From assembly GCA_022827165.1 (NCBI GenBank), contig JAJDTN010000309.1:1-36392 (forward strand): 36,392 nt of DNA, given 5' to 3'. The position numbers and the translations under genes were made by a program. The stretch's first letter is position 1, and each line of letters opens with the position of its first letter. A model generated the notes under the pieces. The model worked only from the letters and a program-made list of their open reading frames with translations. It did not search any database and had not been told where the DNA came from. Shown piece after piece: positions 7,468-16,622 of the stretch. The stretch comes from Candidatus Latescibacterota bacterium. Its GTDB lineage: Bacteria; Latescibacterota; UBA2968; UBA8231.

Positions 7468-8297
7468 CCGTCCCCTTCCCCGCCCTGACCCCCTCCCAGC
7501 GGCTGCACCTGGAGGTGAACGGGTACGTCGTCGTCGAGGGAGTCCTGGGCGCCGGCGAGGTGGAGGCCCTGCGGGAGACCACGTACGAGATCGAGCGCCG
7601 CTACCGCGAGACCGGCAAGCCGCCCGGCCCCAGCTGCCACCTCTCGGCCACGCGGGAGGACTTCTTCCGCGTCGACAACCTGCCCCACCTGGCCCCCTGC
7701 TACTTCGACTACCTGACGCACCCGCGGCTGCTGGGCATGGTCCGGGAGATCGTCGGCGGCTCGGTGCGGCTGGAGCAGTCCGACGCCCACATCCGGCGGC
7801 CGGTGGCGGCGGAGGAGCAGCGCTACGGCTTCCACCGCGGCATCAACCCCGGCTTCCACCACACCGACCAGGGGCTCTACCACTTCAGCTTCGTCAAGAC
7901 CCTGACGAACCTGACCGACCTGGGGCCCGACGACGGCGGCACCGCGGTCATCGCCGGCACCCACAAGGTGCCGGAGGAGGTCGGCGGACGGGCGATCACC
8001 GAGGCGGCCCTGGCCGACCCGGGGCTGATCCACCAGGTGGAGGCGCCGGCGGGGTCGACGCTGCTGTTCTACGAGTCCCTCATGCACTCCTCGGGGATCA
8101 TCCGCTCGGACCGCGACCGGGTGCTGATCATCGGCGGCTACACGCCGACCATGTTCCAGACGTGGAACGGGTACGAGCCCGACCCGGAGTTCGCCGCCGG
8201 CCTGCCGGAGGAGCACCGGGCCCTGCTGACCGGGGAGAGCCGCTACGGATGGCAGCGGCGGGCGCGGTCCCTGGCCGAGCCCCGGGCCGAGCCCTGA
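7464..8297 (+). CDS. Phytanoyl-CoA dioxygenase (PhyH) family Fe(II)/2-oxoglutarate oxygenase
   Basis: 277 residues from a GTG that overlaps the SMP-30 stop (GTGA). The fold signature is LEVNGYVVVEGVLGAGEVEALR at the N-terminus. The iron facial triad can be placed as H133-x-D135 (within GFHHTD) and H208 (in ESLMHSSG), with an Arg ten residues later (IRSDRDR) to hold 2-oxoglutarate. The segment DGGTAVIAGTHK is also typical. PhyH members hydroxylate diverse small molecules; several phyla carry many paralogues of unknown substrate. It is the last gene of the five-gene chain; a 101-bp gap with a likely promoter and a tandem repeat separates it from nuoA. Confidence 0.85.
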   Translation: MTVPFPALTPSQRLHLEVNGYVVVEGVLGAGEVEALRETTYEIERRYRETGKPPGPSCHLSATREDFFRVDNLPHLAPCYFDYLTHPRLLGMVREIVGGSVRLEQSDAHIRRPVAAEEQRYGFHRGINPGFHHTDQGLYHFSFVKTLTNLTDLGPDDGGTAVIAGTHKVPEEVGGRAITEAALADPGLIHQVEAPAGSTLLFYESLMHSSGIIRSDRDRVLIIGGYTPTMFQTWNGYEPDPEFAAGLPEEHRALLTGESRYGWQRRARSLAEPRAEP

Positions 8298-8308
8298 GCG
8301 GGCCGCGT

Positions 8309-8338
8309 CTGGCACGAGGCCGCCGAGTACAGGATATT
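8309..8338 (+). promoter_or_regulatory. Candidate sigma-70-type promoter of the nuo operon
   Basis: CTGGCA (8309-8314) and GATATT (8333-8338) each match the -35 and -10 consensus in four of six positions with an 18-bp spacer, in the only substantial gap before the eleven nuo genes. The implied start near 8345 puts the 16-bp tandem repeat (8350-8381) in the untranslated leader. Weak evidence on its own. Confidence 0.3.
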
Positions 8339-8349
8339 TCCCCGACCGC

Positions 8350-8381
8350 CGTGTTCCACTGCAGTCGTGTTCCACTGCAGT
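8350..8381. repeat. Perfect 16-bp tandem duplication upstream of nuoA
   Basis: CGTGTTCCACTGCAGT occurs twice back to back (8350-8365, 8366-8381). Each copy contains the 8-bp palindrome ACTGCAGT. It ends 17 bases before the nuoA start codon, so it could be a paired regulator site or an RNA element in the leader. GC content is lower here than in the surrounding genes. Confidence 0.75.
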
Positions 8382-8398
8382 ACTGAAACGAGGTTCTC

Positions 8399-8755
8399 TT
8401 GGTCTCCGAGTACGGCTTCTTCGGCGCCCTGCTGATCATCGGCGCGGTCCTCGGCCTGGCCCCGGTCATCGCCCCCCTCTTCCTGGCCCCCCGCTCCCTG
8501 GGCGCCAAGACCCGCGACACCTACGAGTGCGGCGTGGAGACCGAAGGCAGCGCCTGGGTGCGCTTCGACATCGCCTACTACCTCTTCGCCCTCATCTTCG
8601 TCGCCTTCGAGGTCGACGTCCTCTACATCCTGCCGGTGGCCGTGGTCTTCGGGGAGTACGCCTGGCGCGACCTGATCGAGCTCTCCCTGTTCATCGGCAT
8701 CCTCTTCCTCGCCGTGATCTACGCCTGGCGCAAGGGCGTCCTGCACTGGAGGTAG
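8399..8755 (+). CDS. nuoA: NADH-quinone oxidoreductase subunit A
   Basis: 118 residues from a TTG start with ACGAGG 5 bases upstream. Three membrane helices are visible. The conserved TMH1-2 loop reads [20 protein letters not shown], carrying the Cys residue typical of the quinone-chamber loop, followed by [20 protein letters not shown]. It is a membrane-arm subunit at the junction with the peripheral arm and quinone site. First of eleven nuo genes; the 4-base gap to nuoB and later overlaps indicate one transcript. Confidence 0.96.
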   Translation: MVSEYGFFGALLIIGAVLGLAPVIAPLFLAPRSLGAKTRDTYECGVETEGSAWVRFDIAYYLFALIFVAFEVDVLYILPVAVVFGEYAWRDLIELSLFIGILFLAVIYAWRKGVLHWR

Positions 8756-8759
8756 AAAG

Positions 8760-9278
8760 GTGACCGAAGCCAGGGAATCGTCCGACGTCCTGCTGGAGCA
8801 GGCCCGGCCCCTCGTGCATCTCGACAAGCTCGAGAACCTGCTCAACCACGCCCGCGCCAACTCCCTGTGGCCGCTGACCTTCGGCCTCGCCTGCTGCGCC
8901 ATCGAGATGATGGCCGTGGGCGCCTCGCGCTTCGACCTGGACCGCATCGGCGCCGGCGTCTTCCGCCCCAGCGCCCGCCAGGCCGACGTGATGATCACGG
9001 CGGGCACGATCTCGCGGAAGATGGGCCCCGTCATCAAGACCTTGTGGGACCAGATGCCCTCGCCCAAGTGGTCGATCGCCATGGGCGGCTGCACCATCGA
9101 CGGCGGGCCCTTCAAGTACCCCGGCCAGTACGCCATCGTCGAGGGCGCCGACAAAATCATCCCCGTCGACGTCTACGTGCCAGGGTGCCCGCCCCGCCCG
9201 GAGGCGCTCTTCGCCGGCATCCTCAAGCTCGAAGAGAAGATCAAGTCCGGGGACACGGCCCCGGCCACGGTGGCGTGA
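8760..9278 (+). CDS. nuoB: NADH-quinone oxidoreductase subunit B (N2 cluster)
   Basis: 172 residues from a GTG with GGAGG 7 bases upstream. Ligands of the terminal [4Fe-4S] cluster N2 are C45-C46 (LACCAIEMM), C111 (MGGCTIDGG) and C143 (VPGCPPRPE). The [16 protein letters not shown] segment is the usual NuoB core. It hands electrons from the peripheral arm to quinone at the NuoB/NuoD interface. The stop overlaps the nuoC start by GTGA. Confidence 0.97.
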   Translation: MTEARESSDVLLEQARPLVHLDKLENLLNHARANSLWPLTFGLACCAIEMMAVGASRFDLDRIGAGVFRPSARQADVMITAGTISRKMGPVIKTLWDQMPSPKWSIAMGGCTIDGGPFKYPGQYAIVEGADKIIPVDVYVPGCPPRPEALFAGILKLEEKIKSGDTAPATVA

Positions 9279-9775
9279 GCGGCCCCCTCCCCCCGCCGGC
9301 GGGAGTCACCGGCTCCTCCGAGGAGGACTACGCGGCCCGGGGCCACCACCACCGGCACGAGGCCGCCGCCGGGGACATGCCCGAGGTGGCCCGCACCTTC
9401 CGCGACGCCGGCTACCACCTGGAGCACCTCACCTGCCTCGACGAGCGCGGCGACGAGGAGGTGGGCGCCTTCACCCTCGCCTACCAGTTCAACCGGCCGG
9501 GCGGCGCCGACCGCCACCTGGTGAGCGTGCGCCTCGACGGCGGCCGGCCCGCGGTGAGCATCGCCGCCGTCTTCCCCGGCGCCGACTGGTACGAGCGCGA
9601 GGTCTGGGACATGCACGGCGTGCCCGTGGAGGGGCACCCCGATCTCAAGCGCATCCTCATGCCCGAGGAGTACAGCGGCCATCCCCTGCGCAAGGACTTC
9701 GTCGACGAGGATCCCCTGCGCCACCAGCTCTCCGGGGTCGTGGTCGAGGAGACGGACGAGGAGGAACAGCCGTGA
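9275..9775 (+). CDS. nuoC: NADH-quinone oxidoreductase subunit C
   Basis: 166 residues from a GTG overlapping the nuoB stop. The family signature is in the C-terminal half: [20 protein letters not shown], then [19 protein letters not shown]. NuoC is a peripheral-arm scaffold subunit without cofactors; it is separate from NuoD here, not fused as in E. coli. The N-terminus has a short His-rich stretch (GHHHRHE, about 28-34) that is not typical and may bind metal or simply be drift. Stop overlaps the nuoD start (GTGA). Confidence 0.94.
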   Translation: MSGPLPPPAGVTGSSEEDYAARGHHHRHEAAAGDMPEVARTFRDAGYHLEHLTCLDERGDEEVGAFTLAYQFNRPGGADRHLVSVRLDGGRPAVSIAAVFPGADWYEREVWDMHGVPVEGHPDLKRILMPEEYSGHPLRKDFVDEDPLRHQLSGVVVEETDEEEQP

Positions 9776-10914
9776 CCGTGAGTCCCTCCCCGACGATGGA
9801 GCTGGTCCCCGACGAGGCCGACCGCGAGACCTACTACCTGAACATGGGGCCCCAGCACCCCTCCACCCACGGGGTGCTGCGCCTGCGCCTGCACCTGGAG
9901 GGGGAGCGCATCCTCGCCTGCGAGCCGGTCATCGGCTACGGCCACCGGGCCCACGAGAAGATGGCCGAGAACCGCGACTACCTGCAGTTCCTGCCCAACA
10001 CCAGCCGCATCGACTACCTCTCGGGGATGATCTACAACCTCGGCTACTGCCAGGCGGTGGAGAGGGCGATGCAGATCGAGGTGCCGGAGCGCGCCGAGTA
10101 CATCCGCGTCATCGCCGGCGAGCTGAACCGCATCTCCAGCCACCTGCTGTGGATGGGCACCTACCTGCTCGACCTGGGGGGGCTCACGCCCTTCCTCTAC
10201 GCCTTCACCGACCGCGAGAAGATCCTCGACCTCCTCGACTACGTCACCGGCTCGCGCCTGACCTACTGCTACGGGCGCTTCGGCGGCGTCACCATGGACG
10301 TGGACGACGTCTTCCTGCGAAACGTCTCCGACTTCTGCGGCTACTTCGAGGACCGCCTGGAGGAGTACCACAAGCTGGTGACGCGCAACGTCATCTTCCG
10401 TCACCGCACCCGCGGCGTGGGGGCCATGGGCGAGGAGCTGGGCCTCGACTACGGCGTCACCGGGCCCTGCCTGCGCGCCGCCGGGATCGCCCGCGACGTG
10501 CGCAAGGACGAGCCCTACGGGATCTACGACCGCCTGGAGTTCGAGGTGCCCACCGGCGCCAACGGCGACTGCTTCGACCGCCACATGGTGCGCATGGCCG
10601 AGATGGAGCAGTGCCTGCGCCTCATCGAGCAGGCCCTGCGCGGCATCCCCGAGGGGCCGGTGCAGGCGCCCAAGGTGCCCAAGCGCATCCGGCCGCCGGC
10701 GGGGGACCACTACTTCGCCTGCGAGTCGGCGCGCGGCCACTTCGGCATCTACATCCGCAGCGACGGGACGGACATCCCGGTGCGCATGAAGATGCGCACC
10801 CCCTCCTTCGCCAACGTCTCGACCATGCCCGCCGTGCTGCCGGGGACGATGCTGGCCGACACGGTGGCGATCCTCGGCAGCGTCGACGTCGTCATCCCCG
10901 AGATCGACCGGTAG
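9772..10914 (+). CDS. nuoD: NADH-quinone oxidoreductase subunit D (49-kDa, quinone site)
   Basis: 380 residues from a GTG overlapping nuoC, preceded by GGAGG. It is the hydrogenase-like 49-kDa subunit lining the quinone pocket with NuoB. Conserved blocks: [15 protein letters not shown] (quinone-binding His loop), [29 protein letters not shown], and the C-terminal [16 protein letters not shown]. The Cys ligands of the hydrogenase ancestor are absent, as expected for complex I rather than a NiFe hydrogenase. Full length; it ends 11 bp before nuoH. Confidence 0.97.
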   Translation: MTVSPSPTMELVPDEADRETYYLNMGPQHPSTHGVLRLRLHLEGERILACEPVIGYGHRAHEKMAENRDYLQFLPNTSRIDYLSGMIYNLGYCQAVERAMQIEVPERAEYIRVIAGELNRISSHLLWMGTYLLDLGGLTPFLYAFTDREKILDLLDYVTGSRLTYCYGRFGGVTMDVDDVFLRNVSDFCGYFEDRLEEYHKLVTRNVIFRHRTRGVGAMGEELGLDYGVTGPCLRAAGIARDVRKDEPYGIYDRLEFEVPTGANGDCFDRHMVRMAEMEQCLRLIEQALRGIPEGPVQAPKVPKRIRPPAGDHYFACESARGHFGIYIRSDGTDIPVRMKMRTPSFANVSTMPAVLPGTMLADTVAILGSVDVVIPEIDR

Positions 10915-10925
10915 AGGCGCCGCCC

Positions 10926-11900
10926 ATGTCGACCGGCCTCGTGCAGAGCCTCCCAAATGTGTGGATCGGCGTGCTGGCGGCGACGGCGGCGATCATGGGC
11001 TTCATCACCGTCAACGCGCTGGCCCTGATCTGGCTGGAGCGCAAGGTCAGCGCCCGCATCCAGCGGCGCTACGGGCCCACCGAGGTGGGGCCCTTCGGCC
11101 TGCTGCAGACGCTGGCCGACGTGGTCAAGCTGGTGGGTAAGGAGCTGGTCACGCCCGACCACGTGCACCGCCCCCTGTACCTCACCGCCCCGGTCCTCGT
11201 CTTCGCGCCGCTGCTGGCCCTGCTGGCCCTGCTGCCGGTGGCCGAGAGCTGGGTCTTCCACGACTACGACATCGCCCTGGTCCTGCTGCTGGCGTTCTCG
11301 GGCCTCAACGTGATCGGCATCTTCGCCGCTGGCTGGGGCTCCAACAACAAGTACGCCCTCCTCGGGGCGGTGCGCGCCGTGGCCCAGAACATCTCCTACG
11401 AGATCCCCCTGCTGCTGGCCGTGATCCCGGTGGTGGTCATGACCCGCTCCCTGAGCCTGCACGAGATCGGCAGCGCCCAGGCCTCCTGGCCCTTCGTGCT
11501 CGTGCAGCCCCTGGCCTTCCTCATCTACTTCATCTCGGCCACGGCCGAGACCAACCGCGCCCCCTTCGACATCCCCGAGGCCGAGTCGGAGCTGGTGGCC
11601 GGGTTCCACACCGAGTACTCGGGGATGCGCTTCGGCGTGTTCTTCCTCGCCGAGTTCACCCACATGGTGATCGTCTGCGCCGTGGCCACGATCCTCTTCC
11701 TCGGCGCCTGGAACGGGCCGCTGCTGCCGGGGTGGCTGTGGTTCTTCGTCAAGGTCTACGGCCTGATCCTGGTGATGATGTGGTTCCGCTGGACCTTCCC
11801 GCGCCTGCGCTTCGACCAGCTCATGACCTTCGCCTGGGCGGTGCTGGTGCCGCTGGCGCTGATCAACCTGCTGGTTACCACCGTGGTCCTGAAACTGTGA
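10926..11900 (+). CDS. nuoH: NADH-quinone oxidoreductase subunit H
   Basis: 324 residues, about eight membrane helices. Family blocks are ALIWLERKVSARIQRRYGP, GLLQTLADVVKLVGKE, the acidic loop TAETNRAPFDIPEAESELVAGFHTEYSG and the C-terminal RWTFPRLRFDQLM. NuoH connects the quinone pocket to the proton-pumping antiporter-like subunits. Because nuoE, nuoF and nuoG are absent, nuoH follows nuoD directly, the order seen in eleven-subunit complexes. Confidence 0.97.
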   Translation: MSTGLVQSLPNVWIGVLAATAAIMGFITVNALALIWLERKVSARIQRRYGPTEVGPFGLLQTLADVVKLVGKELVTPDHVHRPLYLTAPVLVFAPLLALLALLPVAESWVFHDYDIALVLLLAFSGLNVIGIFAAGWGSNNKYALLGAVRAVAQNISYEIPLLLAVIPVVVMTRSLSLHEIGSAQASWPFVLVQPLAFLIYFISATAETNRAPFDIPEAESELVAGFHTEYSGMRFGVFFLAEFTHMVIVCAVATILFLGAWNGPLLPGWLWFFVKVYGLILVMMWFRWTFPRLRFDQLMTFAWAVLVPLALINLLVTTVVLKL

Positions 11901-11910
11901 GACGGGGAAC

Positions 11911-12474
11911 ATGCTGAGACAGACCTTCCTCGGCGCCTGGTCGCTGCTGACGGGGATGAAGGTGACCCTGCAGCACGTCTTCCGGCCGCCGCTGACCTCC
12001 CAGTACCCGCGCGAGCGGATCGAGATGACGAAGGCCTTCCGCAACGTCATCGCCCTCATCGAGATCGACGGGATCGGCTCCCACGACTGCATCGACTGCG
12101 GCGCCTGCGAGCGCGTCTGCCCCTCCGACTGCATCTACATCGAGGGCGAGCGCCCCGAGGGCATGAAGCGCAGGCGGGCGACGAAGTTCGACGTCGACTT
12201 CGCCCTCTGCTCGGAGTGCGGACTCTGCCTCGACGTGTGCCCCACCGACACCCTGGGCTACGTCCGCGAGTACGACCAGGCCGGGTACCAGCGCCGCGAC
12301 TTCATGTACGACTTGCTGATCCCCTGGCGGGAGGGGGAGCCCGAAGCCCGCGACCGCCTGCGGACCCTGGAGGCGGAGCAGGCGGCGGCCAGGAAGGCCA
12401 AGGCCGCCAAACGCAAGGCCGCCGCGGCCAAGGCGAAGGCGGAGCCGGCGGCCGAGGCCGGTCCGGAGAGCTGA
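11911..12474 (+). CDS. nuoI: NADH-quinone oxidoreductase subunit I (two 4Fe-4S clusters)
   Basis: 187 residues. Two ferredoxin motifs are complete: CIDCGACERVCP (C60, C63, C66, C70) and CSECGLCLDVCP (C100, C103, C106, C110); the last Cys of each serves the other cluster (N6a, N6b). With no NuoF/G, these clusters are the likely entry point for electrons from an external donor. After the conserved core there is a ~35-residue tail rich in Ala, Lys and Glu (about 150-187) that is low complexity and not part of the family core. Confidence 0.96.
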   Translation: MLRQTFLGAWSLLTGMKVTLQHVFRPPLTSQYPRERIEMTKAFRNVIALIEIDGIGSHDCIDCGACERVCPSDCIYIEGERPEGMKRRRATKFDVDFALCSECGLCLDVCPTDTLGYVREYDQAGYQRRDFMYDLLIPWREGEPEARDRLRTLEAEQAAARKAKAAKRKAAAAKAKAEPAAEAGPES

Positions 12475-12478
12475 GCGG

Positions 12479-12988
12479 GTGCTGGAGCAGAACGCCCCCT
12501 TCCTCTTCGCCGCCCTGGTCCTGGCGGGAGGTCTCGCCGCTGCCTGGGCGCGCCACATCCTCTACGCCATCATCGGCCTCGGCGTCAGCCTCTTCGGGGT
12601 GGCCGGGCTGTTCCTGCTGCTGGGCAGCCCCTTCGTGGCCGCCATGCAGTTGCTCATCTACATCGGCGGCATCACCGTGGCCATCGTCTTCGCCATGATG
12701 CTGTCCATCGCCATGACCGTGGCGCCGGCGCCGCGCAACCGCCTCAAGGCGGTCTTCGCCGGGGTCTGCGCCGCCGCCTTCGGAGCCGCCGTCCTGCCGC
12801 TGGTGCAGGCGGCCCCCTTCGAGGCCCGGGCCGACGCGGTCCCCCACGAGACCTGGCCCGTGGCCGGCATCGGCCACGCCCTGCTGACCCACTACAACCT
12901 CGTCTTCGAGACCCTCTCGGTGGTGCTGCTGCTGGCCATCATCGGCGCCATCCTGATCGCCCGCTCGGGGCGGGAGCCGGCGCCGTGA
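12479..12988 (+). CDS. nuoJ: NADH-quinone oxidoreductase subunit J
   Basis: 169 residues from a GTG 4 bases after the nuoI stop; five predicted membrane helices. The central AAMQLLIYIGGITVAIVFAMML segment, with the pi-bulge region, is the conserved NuoJ TMH3. It is a membrane-arm subunit involved in coupling between quinone reduction and the antiporter-like subunits. Its stop overlaps the nuoK GTG. Confidence 0.94.
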   Translation: MLEQNAPFLFAALVLAGGLAAAWARHILYAIIGLGVSLFGVAGLFLLLGSPFVAAMQLLIYIGGITVAIVFAMMLSIAMTVAPAPRNRLKAVFAGVCAAAFGAAVLPLVQAAPFEARADAVPHETWPVAGIGHALLTHYNLVFETLSVVLLLAIIGAILIARSGREPAP

Positions 12989-13290
12989 GCCTGGAGGGCT
13001 ACCTGCTGGTCGGCCTCGCCCTGTTCTGCCTGGGGCTGTACGCCGTCGTCGCCCAGCGCAACCTGATCGCCGTGCTCATCGGCGTCGAGCTGATGATGAA
13101 CGCGGCGAGCCTCAACATCATGGCCTTCAACCGCTTTTCCGTCACCGACCCGAGCACGGGGCAGGTCTTCGTGCTCATCATCATCGGCCTGGCGGCGGCG
13201 GAGGTGGCCATCTTCCTGTCGATCATCCTCAACCTCTATCGCCTGCGCCGCGACATCGACGTGGAACATCTCACCGGGCTGAAGGGCTGA
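12985..13290 (+). CDS. nuoK: NADH-quinone oxidoreductase subunit K
   Basis: 101 residues, three membrane helices, the typical NuoK length. Conserved acidic residues in membrane helices are visible in LIGVELMMNAASLN (Glu in TMH2) and GLAAAEVAIFLSIIL (Glu in TMH3's start), which belong to the proton path. GTG start overlaps the nuoJ stop; nuoL begins 2 bases after its own stop. Confidence 0.96.
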   Translation: MSLEGYLLVGLALFCLGLYAVVAQRNLIAVLIGVELMMNAASLNIMAFNRFSVTDPSTGQVFVLIIIGLAAAEVAIFLSIILNLYRLRRDIDVEHLTGLKG

Positions 13291-13292
13291 CC

Positions 13293-15143
13293 GTGGACAC
13301 CCTGAGCCTGGCCCTGGCCACCACCTTCGCGCCCTTCGCCGCCTGTGTCGTCTCCCTGCTGTTCCTGGTGGGGCGGCCGCGGCTGGCGCAGGCGGTGGTC
13401 CTGGCCGGCGGCGGCGTCTCCCTGCTGGGGGCGCTGGCGCTGCTGGCCGCCGGGCCCGTGGAGCCGCTGCGCTTCCTGTGGTTCACCAGTGGGCCCGTGG
13501 AACTGCGCTTCGGGTTCTGGCTCGATGGCCTGAGCCTGATGTTCGGCGCCGCCGTCGCCCTGGTGACCCTGTGCGTCATGGTCTACTCGGTGGGCTACAT
13601 GGGGGGGGACCCCGGGCGGACCCGCTACTTCGCCCTGCTGGGCCTCTTCGAGTGGTCGATGCTCAGCTTCGTCTACGCCGTCGACCTGCTGCAGTCCTTC
13701 ATCTTCTGGGAGCTGGTGGGGCTCTCCTCCTTCTTCCTCATTGGGTTCTGGTACGAGAAGCCCGCCGCCCGCGACGCGGCGACCAAGGCCTTCGTCATGA
13801 CCCGCATCGGCGACGTGGGTCTCTTCATCGGCCTGCTGATGATCCTGCACGTGGCCGGCGGCTTCGACCTCCCCGCCCTGCTCGACCCGCAGTCGGGGAT
13901 GGTGCGCACGGCGGCGCCCCTGCTGCTGACCGTCATCAGCCTGCTGATCTTCGCCGGCATCGCCGGCAAGAGCGCCCAGCTCCCCCTGCACACCTGGCTG
14001 CCCGACGCCATGGAGGGCCCCACGCCGGTGAGCGCCCTGCTGCACTCGGCGACGATGGTCGCCGCCGGCGTCTTCCTCATGGCGCGGCTGCACCCCCTCT
14101 TCATGGCGGCCGACTACGCGCCCTCCGTGATCCTGGCGGTCTCGGCGCTGACCGCGCTGGTGGCGGCGACCATGGCCATGGTGGAGAGCGACATCAAGCG
14201 GGTCCTGGCCTACTCGTCGATCTCGCAGCTCGGCTTCATGCTCATGGGGCTGGCCGCCGGCAGCCTCTTCGCCGGCGTCTTCCACCTGGTGACCCACGCC
14301 CTCTTCAAGGCGCTGCTGTTCTTGTGCTCGGGGCTCTTCATCCACCACTGCGGGACCAACGACATGGCGGGGATCGGGCGCGGCGGCGGACGGCGGCTGC
14401 GTTTCGCCACCGTCGGTCTGGTCGCCGGCGGCGCCGCCCTGGCCGGGGTGCCGCCCCTGTCCGGGTTCTTCAGCAAGGAGGAGATCTTCGCCAGCCTCAC
14501 CCACGCCGGCGGAGACCCGGTGACGATGGCAGCCTACGTGGTCGCCTTCCTGGCGGCGCTGCTGACCGCCTACTACACCTTCCGCATGATCTTCCTGGTG
14601 ACGCGGCCCGGGCGGATCGAGGCGGCGGGCGGTGACGACGGCCACGGCGGCCGGGCCGAGCCCCGGGTCATGGCGGCGCCGGTGGCCGTGCTCACCCTCG
14701 GGTCGGTGATCGCCGGCTTCTGGGGGCGGGAGATCGCCGCCGGCCTCGGCGTCGCGTCCGCGCCTCACGGCCTGGCGACGATGGCGCCGGCCCTGGCGGT
14801 GGTCGCCCTCGGCGTGCTGTGGGCCTGGCTCGACTTCGGCCGGGCCGGGGCGCCGCGCACCGGCTCGGTCCGCCGCGTGCCGGCGCTGCAGAGACTGTTC
14901 GCCCGGCAGTGGTACGTGGACGCCCTCTACCGCGCCGTGGTCGTGCGCATCACCGTGCTCGCGGCCCGGGTGCTGCACGCCTTCGAGGTGCGGGGCCTGG
15001 ACCTCAACTTCGAGCGCTTCGGCTTCGGCATCCTCGGCGCCGGCACCGGCTCCACGCGCCTGCAGACCGGCTGGGTCCAGTTCTACGGCGGCTGGGCGGT
15101 GGTCCTCGTCGGCCTGGTGGCCGCGTACCTGGGGATGCGCTGA
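13293..15143 (+). CDS. nuoL: NADH-quinone oxidoreductase subunit L (antiporter-like)
   Basis: 616 residues from a GTG; about sixteen membrane helices, standard length. Diagnostic block: KSAQLPLHTWLPDAMEGPTPVSALLHSATMVAAGVFL, with the proton-channel Lys and the discontinuous helix; WELVGLSSFFLIGFWY carries the TMH5 Glu. The C-terminus has the long lateral-helix region typical of NuoL, ending in a last membrane helix. It is the distal proton-pumping subunit. A 3-base gap leads to nuoM. Confidence 0.96.
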   Translation: MDTLSLALATTFAPFAACVVSLLFLVGRPRLAQAVVLAGGGVSLLGALALLAAGPVEPLRFLWFTSGPVELRFGFWLDGLSLMFGAAVALVTLCVMVYSVGYMGGDPGRTRYFALLGLFEWSMLSFVYAVDLLQSFIFWELVGLSSFFLIGFWYEKPAARDAATKAFVMTRIGDVGLFIGLLMILHVAGGFDLPALLDPQSGMVRTAAPLLLTVISLLIFAGIAGKSAQLPLHTWLPDAMEGPTPVSALLHSATMVAAGVFLMARLHPLFMAADYAPSVILAVSALTALVAATMAMVESDIKRVLAYSSISQLGFMLMGLAAGSLFAGVFHLVTHALFKALLFLCSGLFIHHCGTNDMAGIGRGGGRRLRFATVGLVAGGAALAGVPPLSGFFSKEEIFASLTHAGGDPVTMAAYVVAFLAALLTAYYTFRMIFLVTRPGRIEAAGGDDGHGGRAEPRVMAAPVAVLTLGSVIAGFWGREIAAGLGVASAPHGLATMAPALAVVALGVLWAWLDFGRAGAPRTGSVRRVPALQRLFARQWYVDALYRAVVVRITVLAARVLHAFEVRGLDLNFERFGFGILGAGTGSTRLQTGWVQFYGGWAVVLVGLVAAYLGMR

Positions 15144-15146
15144 CCG

Positions 15147-16622
15147 ATGCCCGTCCTCACCGCCATCCTGCTGTGCCCGGCGGCGGCCCTCGTGCTGGTC
15201 CTGCTCGTGCCGGCGAACGCCCGGTCCGCGGTGCGCGCCATCAGCCTGGTGTCGTCGCTGGCGGCCACCGTCCTGAGCCTGTGGGTGTGGCTCGGCTACG
15301 ACGCCGCCGCCGGGGGCATGCAGTTCGTCGAGCGCATCCCCTGGGTGGAGCGCCTCGGCATCTCCTACCACCTCGCCGTGGACGGCTTCACCACCATCCT
15401 GGTGATGCTCAACTCCATCGTCTACCTCACCGGCGTCCTCACCATGTGGGACCTCGAGGAGCGCGTGAAGGGGTTCTTCGCCTTCATGCTGCTGCTGGTG
15501 ATCGGCGTCTACGGCGTCTTCCTCTCCCAGGACCTGTTCTTCCTGTTCTTCTTCTACGAGGTCGCCGTGGTGCCCATGTATCCCCTGATCCTGATCTGGG
15601 GCTCGGGCCACCGCGAGTACGCGGCGATGAAGCTGATGCTCTTCCTGCTCGCCGGCTCGGCCCTGCTCTTCCCGGCCCTGCTGTCGATCTACCACGCCTC
15701 CGGCCTGAACACCTTCGACATGGTGGTCCTGTCGCGGCACGCCTTCGACCCCGACTTCCAGGTCTTCGTCTATCCCTTCGTCTTCGTCGGCTTCGGCGTC
15801 CTCGCCGGCCTCTTCCCCTTCCACGGGTGGTCGCCCACGGGCCATGTGGCGGCGCCCTCGGCGGTGTCGATGCTGCACGCCGGGGTGCTGATGAAGCTGG
15901 GCGCCTACGGCATCCTCGCCGCCGGTATCCGCATCCTGCCCCACGGCGCCGTGCACTGGGCCCCGGTCTTCGCGGTGCTAGCCGCCGTGGGCGTCGTGTA
16001 CGGGGCCTTCGTGGCCATGCGCCAGAGCGACTTCAAGTTCGTCATCGGGTTCTCGTCGGTGTCGCACATGGGCATCGTCATCCTCGGCCTCAACCTCGCC
16101 GTCCTCGGCAAGGCCGGGGCTGACGCCCTCAACGGCGCCGTCTTCCAGATGTTCGCCCACGGCATCATGACGGCCCTGTTCTTCTCCATCGTCGGCTTCA
16201 TCTACGACCGCTCCCACTCCAAGACGATCTCCGACTTCGGGGGCCTCGGGTCGCAGATGCCGCGAGCCGTCTCGGTCTTCATCGTCGCCGGCCTGTGCGG
16301 CGCCGGCATGCCGGGGCTGGCCAGCTTCTGGGCCGAGCTGCTCGTCTTCCTCGCGGCCCTCAAGACCTACCCGGTCCTGGGGGTGGCCGTCATCGCCGGC
16401 CTCGTGCTCACCGCGGTCTACGTCCTGCGCGTGTTCTCCCTGGCCTTCTTCGGGCCCGTCAACGAGCGCTGGAACGGCCTGCGCGACCTCGACCTTGCGG
16501 GTGTCCACCTGGTGCCGAGGGCGATCCTGATCGCCGTGCTCCTGTTCTTCGGCTTCTACCCCCGGGCCCTGCTCGACGTGATCGACGGCACCACGGCGGC
16601 GATGATCGCCGGCTTCCGATGA
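15147..16622 (+). CDS. nuoM: NADH-quinone oxidoreductase subunit M (antiporter-like)
   Basis: 491 residues, about fourteen membrane helices. Diagnostic block: FHGWSPTGHVAAPSAVSMLHAGVLMKLGAYG; the FFFYEVAVVPMYPLILIWG segment carries the TMH5 Glu. The proton-path Lys is in MKLGAYG. The ATG start follows nuoL by 3 bases and the stop overlaps nuoN by ATGA. Full length with no sign of damage. Confidence 0.96.
   Translation: MPVLTAILLCPAAALVLVLLVPANARSAVRAISLVSSLAATVLSLWVWLGYDAAAGGMQFVERIPWVERLGISYHLAVDGFTTILVMLNSIVYLTGVLTMWDLEERVKGFFAFMLLLVIGVYGVFLSQDLFFLFFFYEVAVVPMYPLILIWGSGHREYAAMKLMLFLLAGSALLFPALLSIYHASGLNTFDMVVLSRHAFDPDFQVFVYPFVFVGFGVLAGLFPFHGWSPTGHVAAPSAVSMLHAGVLMKLGAYGILAAGIRILPHGAVHWAPVFAVLAAVGVVYGAFVAMRQSDFKFVIGFSSVSHMGIVILGLNLAVLGKAGADALNGAVFQMFAHGIMTALFFSIVGFIYDRSHSKTISDFGGLGSQMPRAVSVFIVAGLCGAGMPGLASFWAELLVFLAALKTYPVLGVAVIAGLVLTAVYVLRVFSLAFFGPVNERWNGLRDLDLAGVHLVPRAILIAVLLFFGFYPRALLDVIDGTTAAMIAGFR

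Noticed and set aside
8310..8325. TGGCACG looked like a sigma-54 -24 element upstream of nuoA.
   Set aside because: The -12 element at the required distance reads CGCCG, not TTGCA/T, so the site is not supported.
13236..15956. A 906-codon open frame antisense to nuoL and nuoM.
   Set aside because: Low-complexity Gln/His/Gly composition, a mirror of GC-rich coding on the other strand; the nuo reading is certain.
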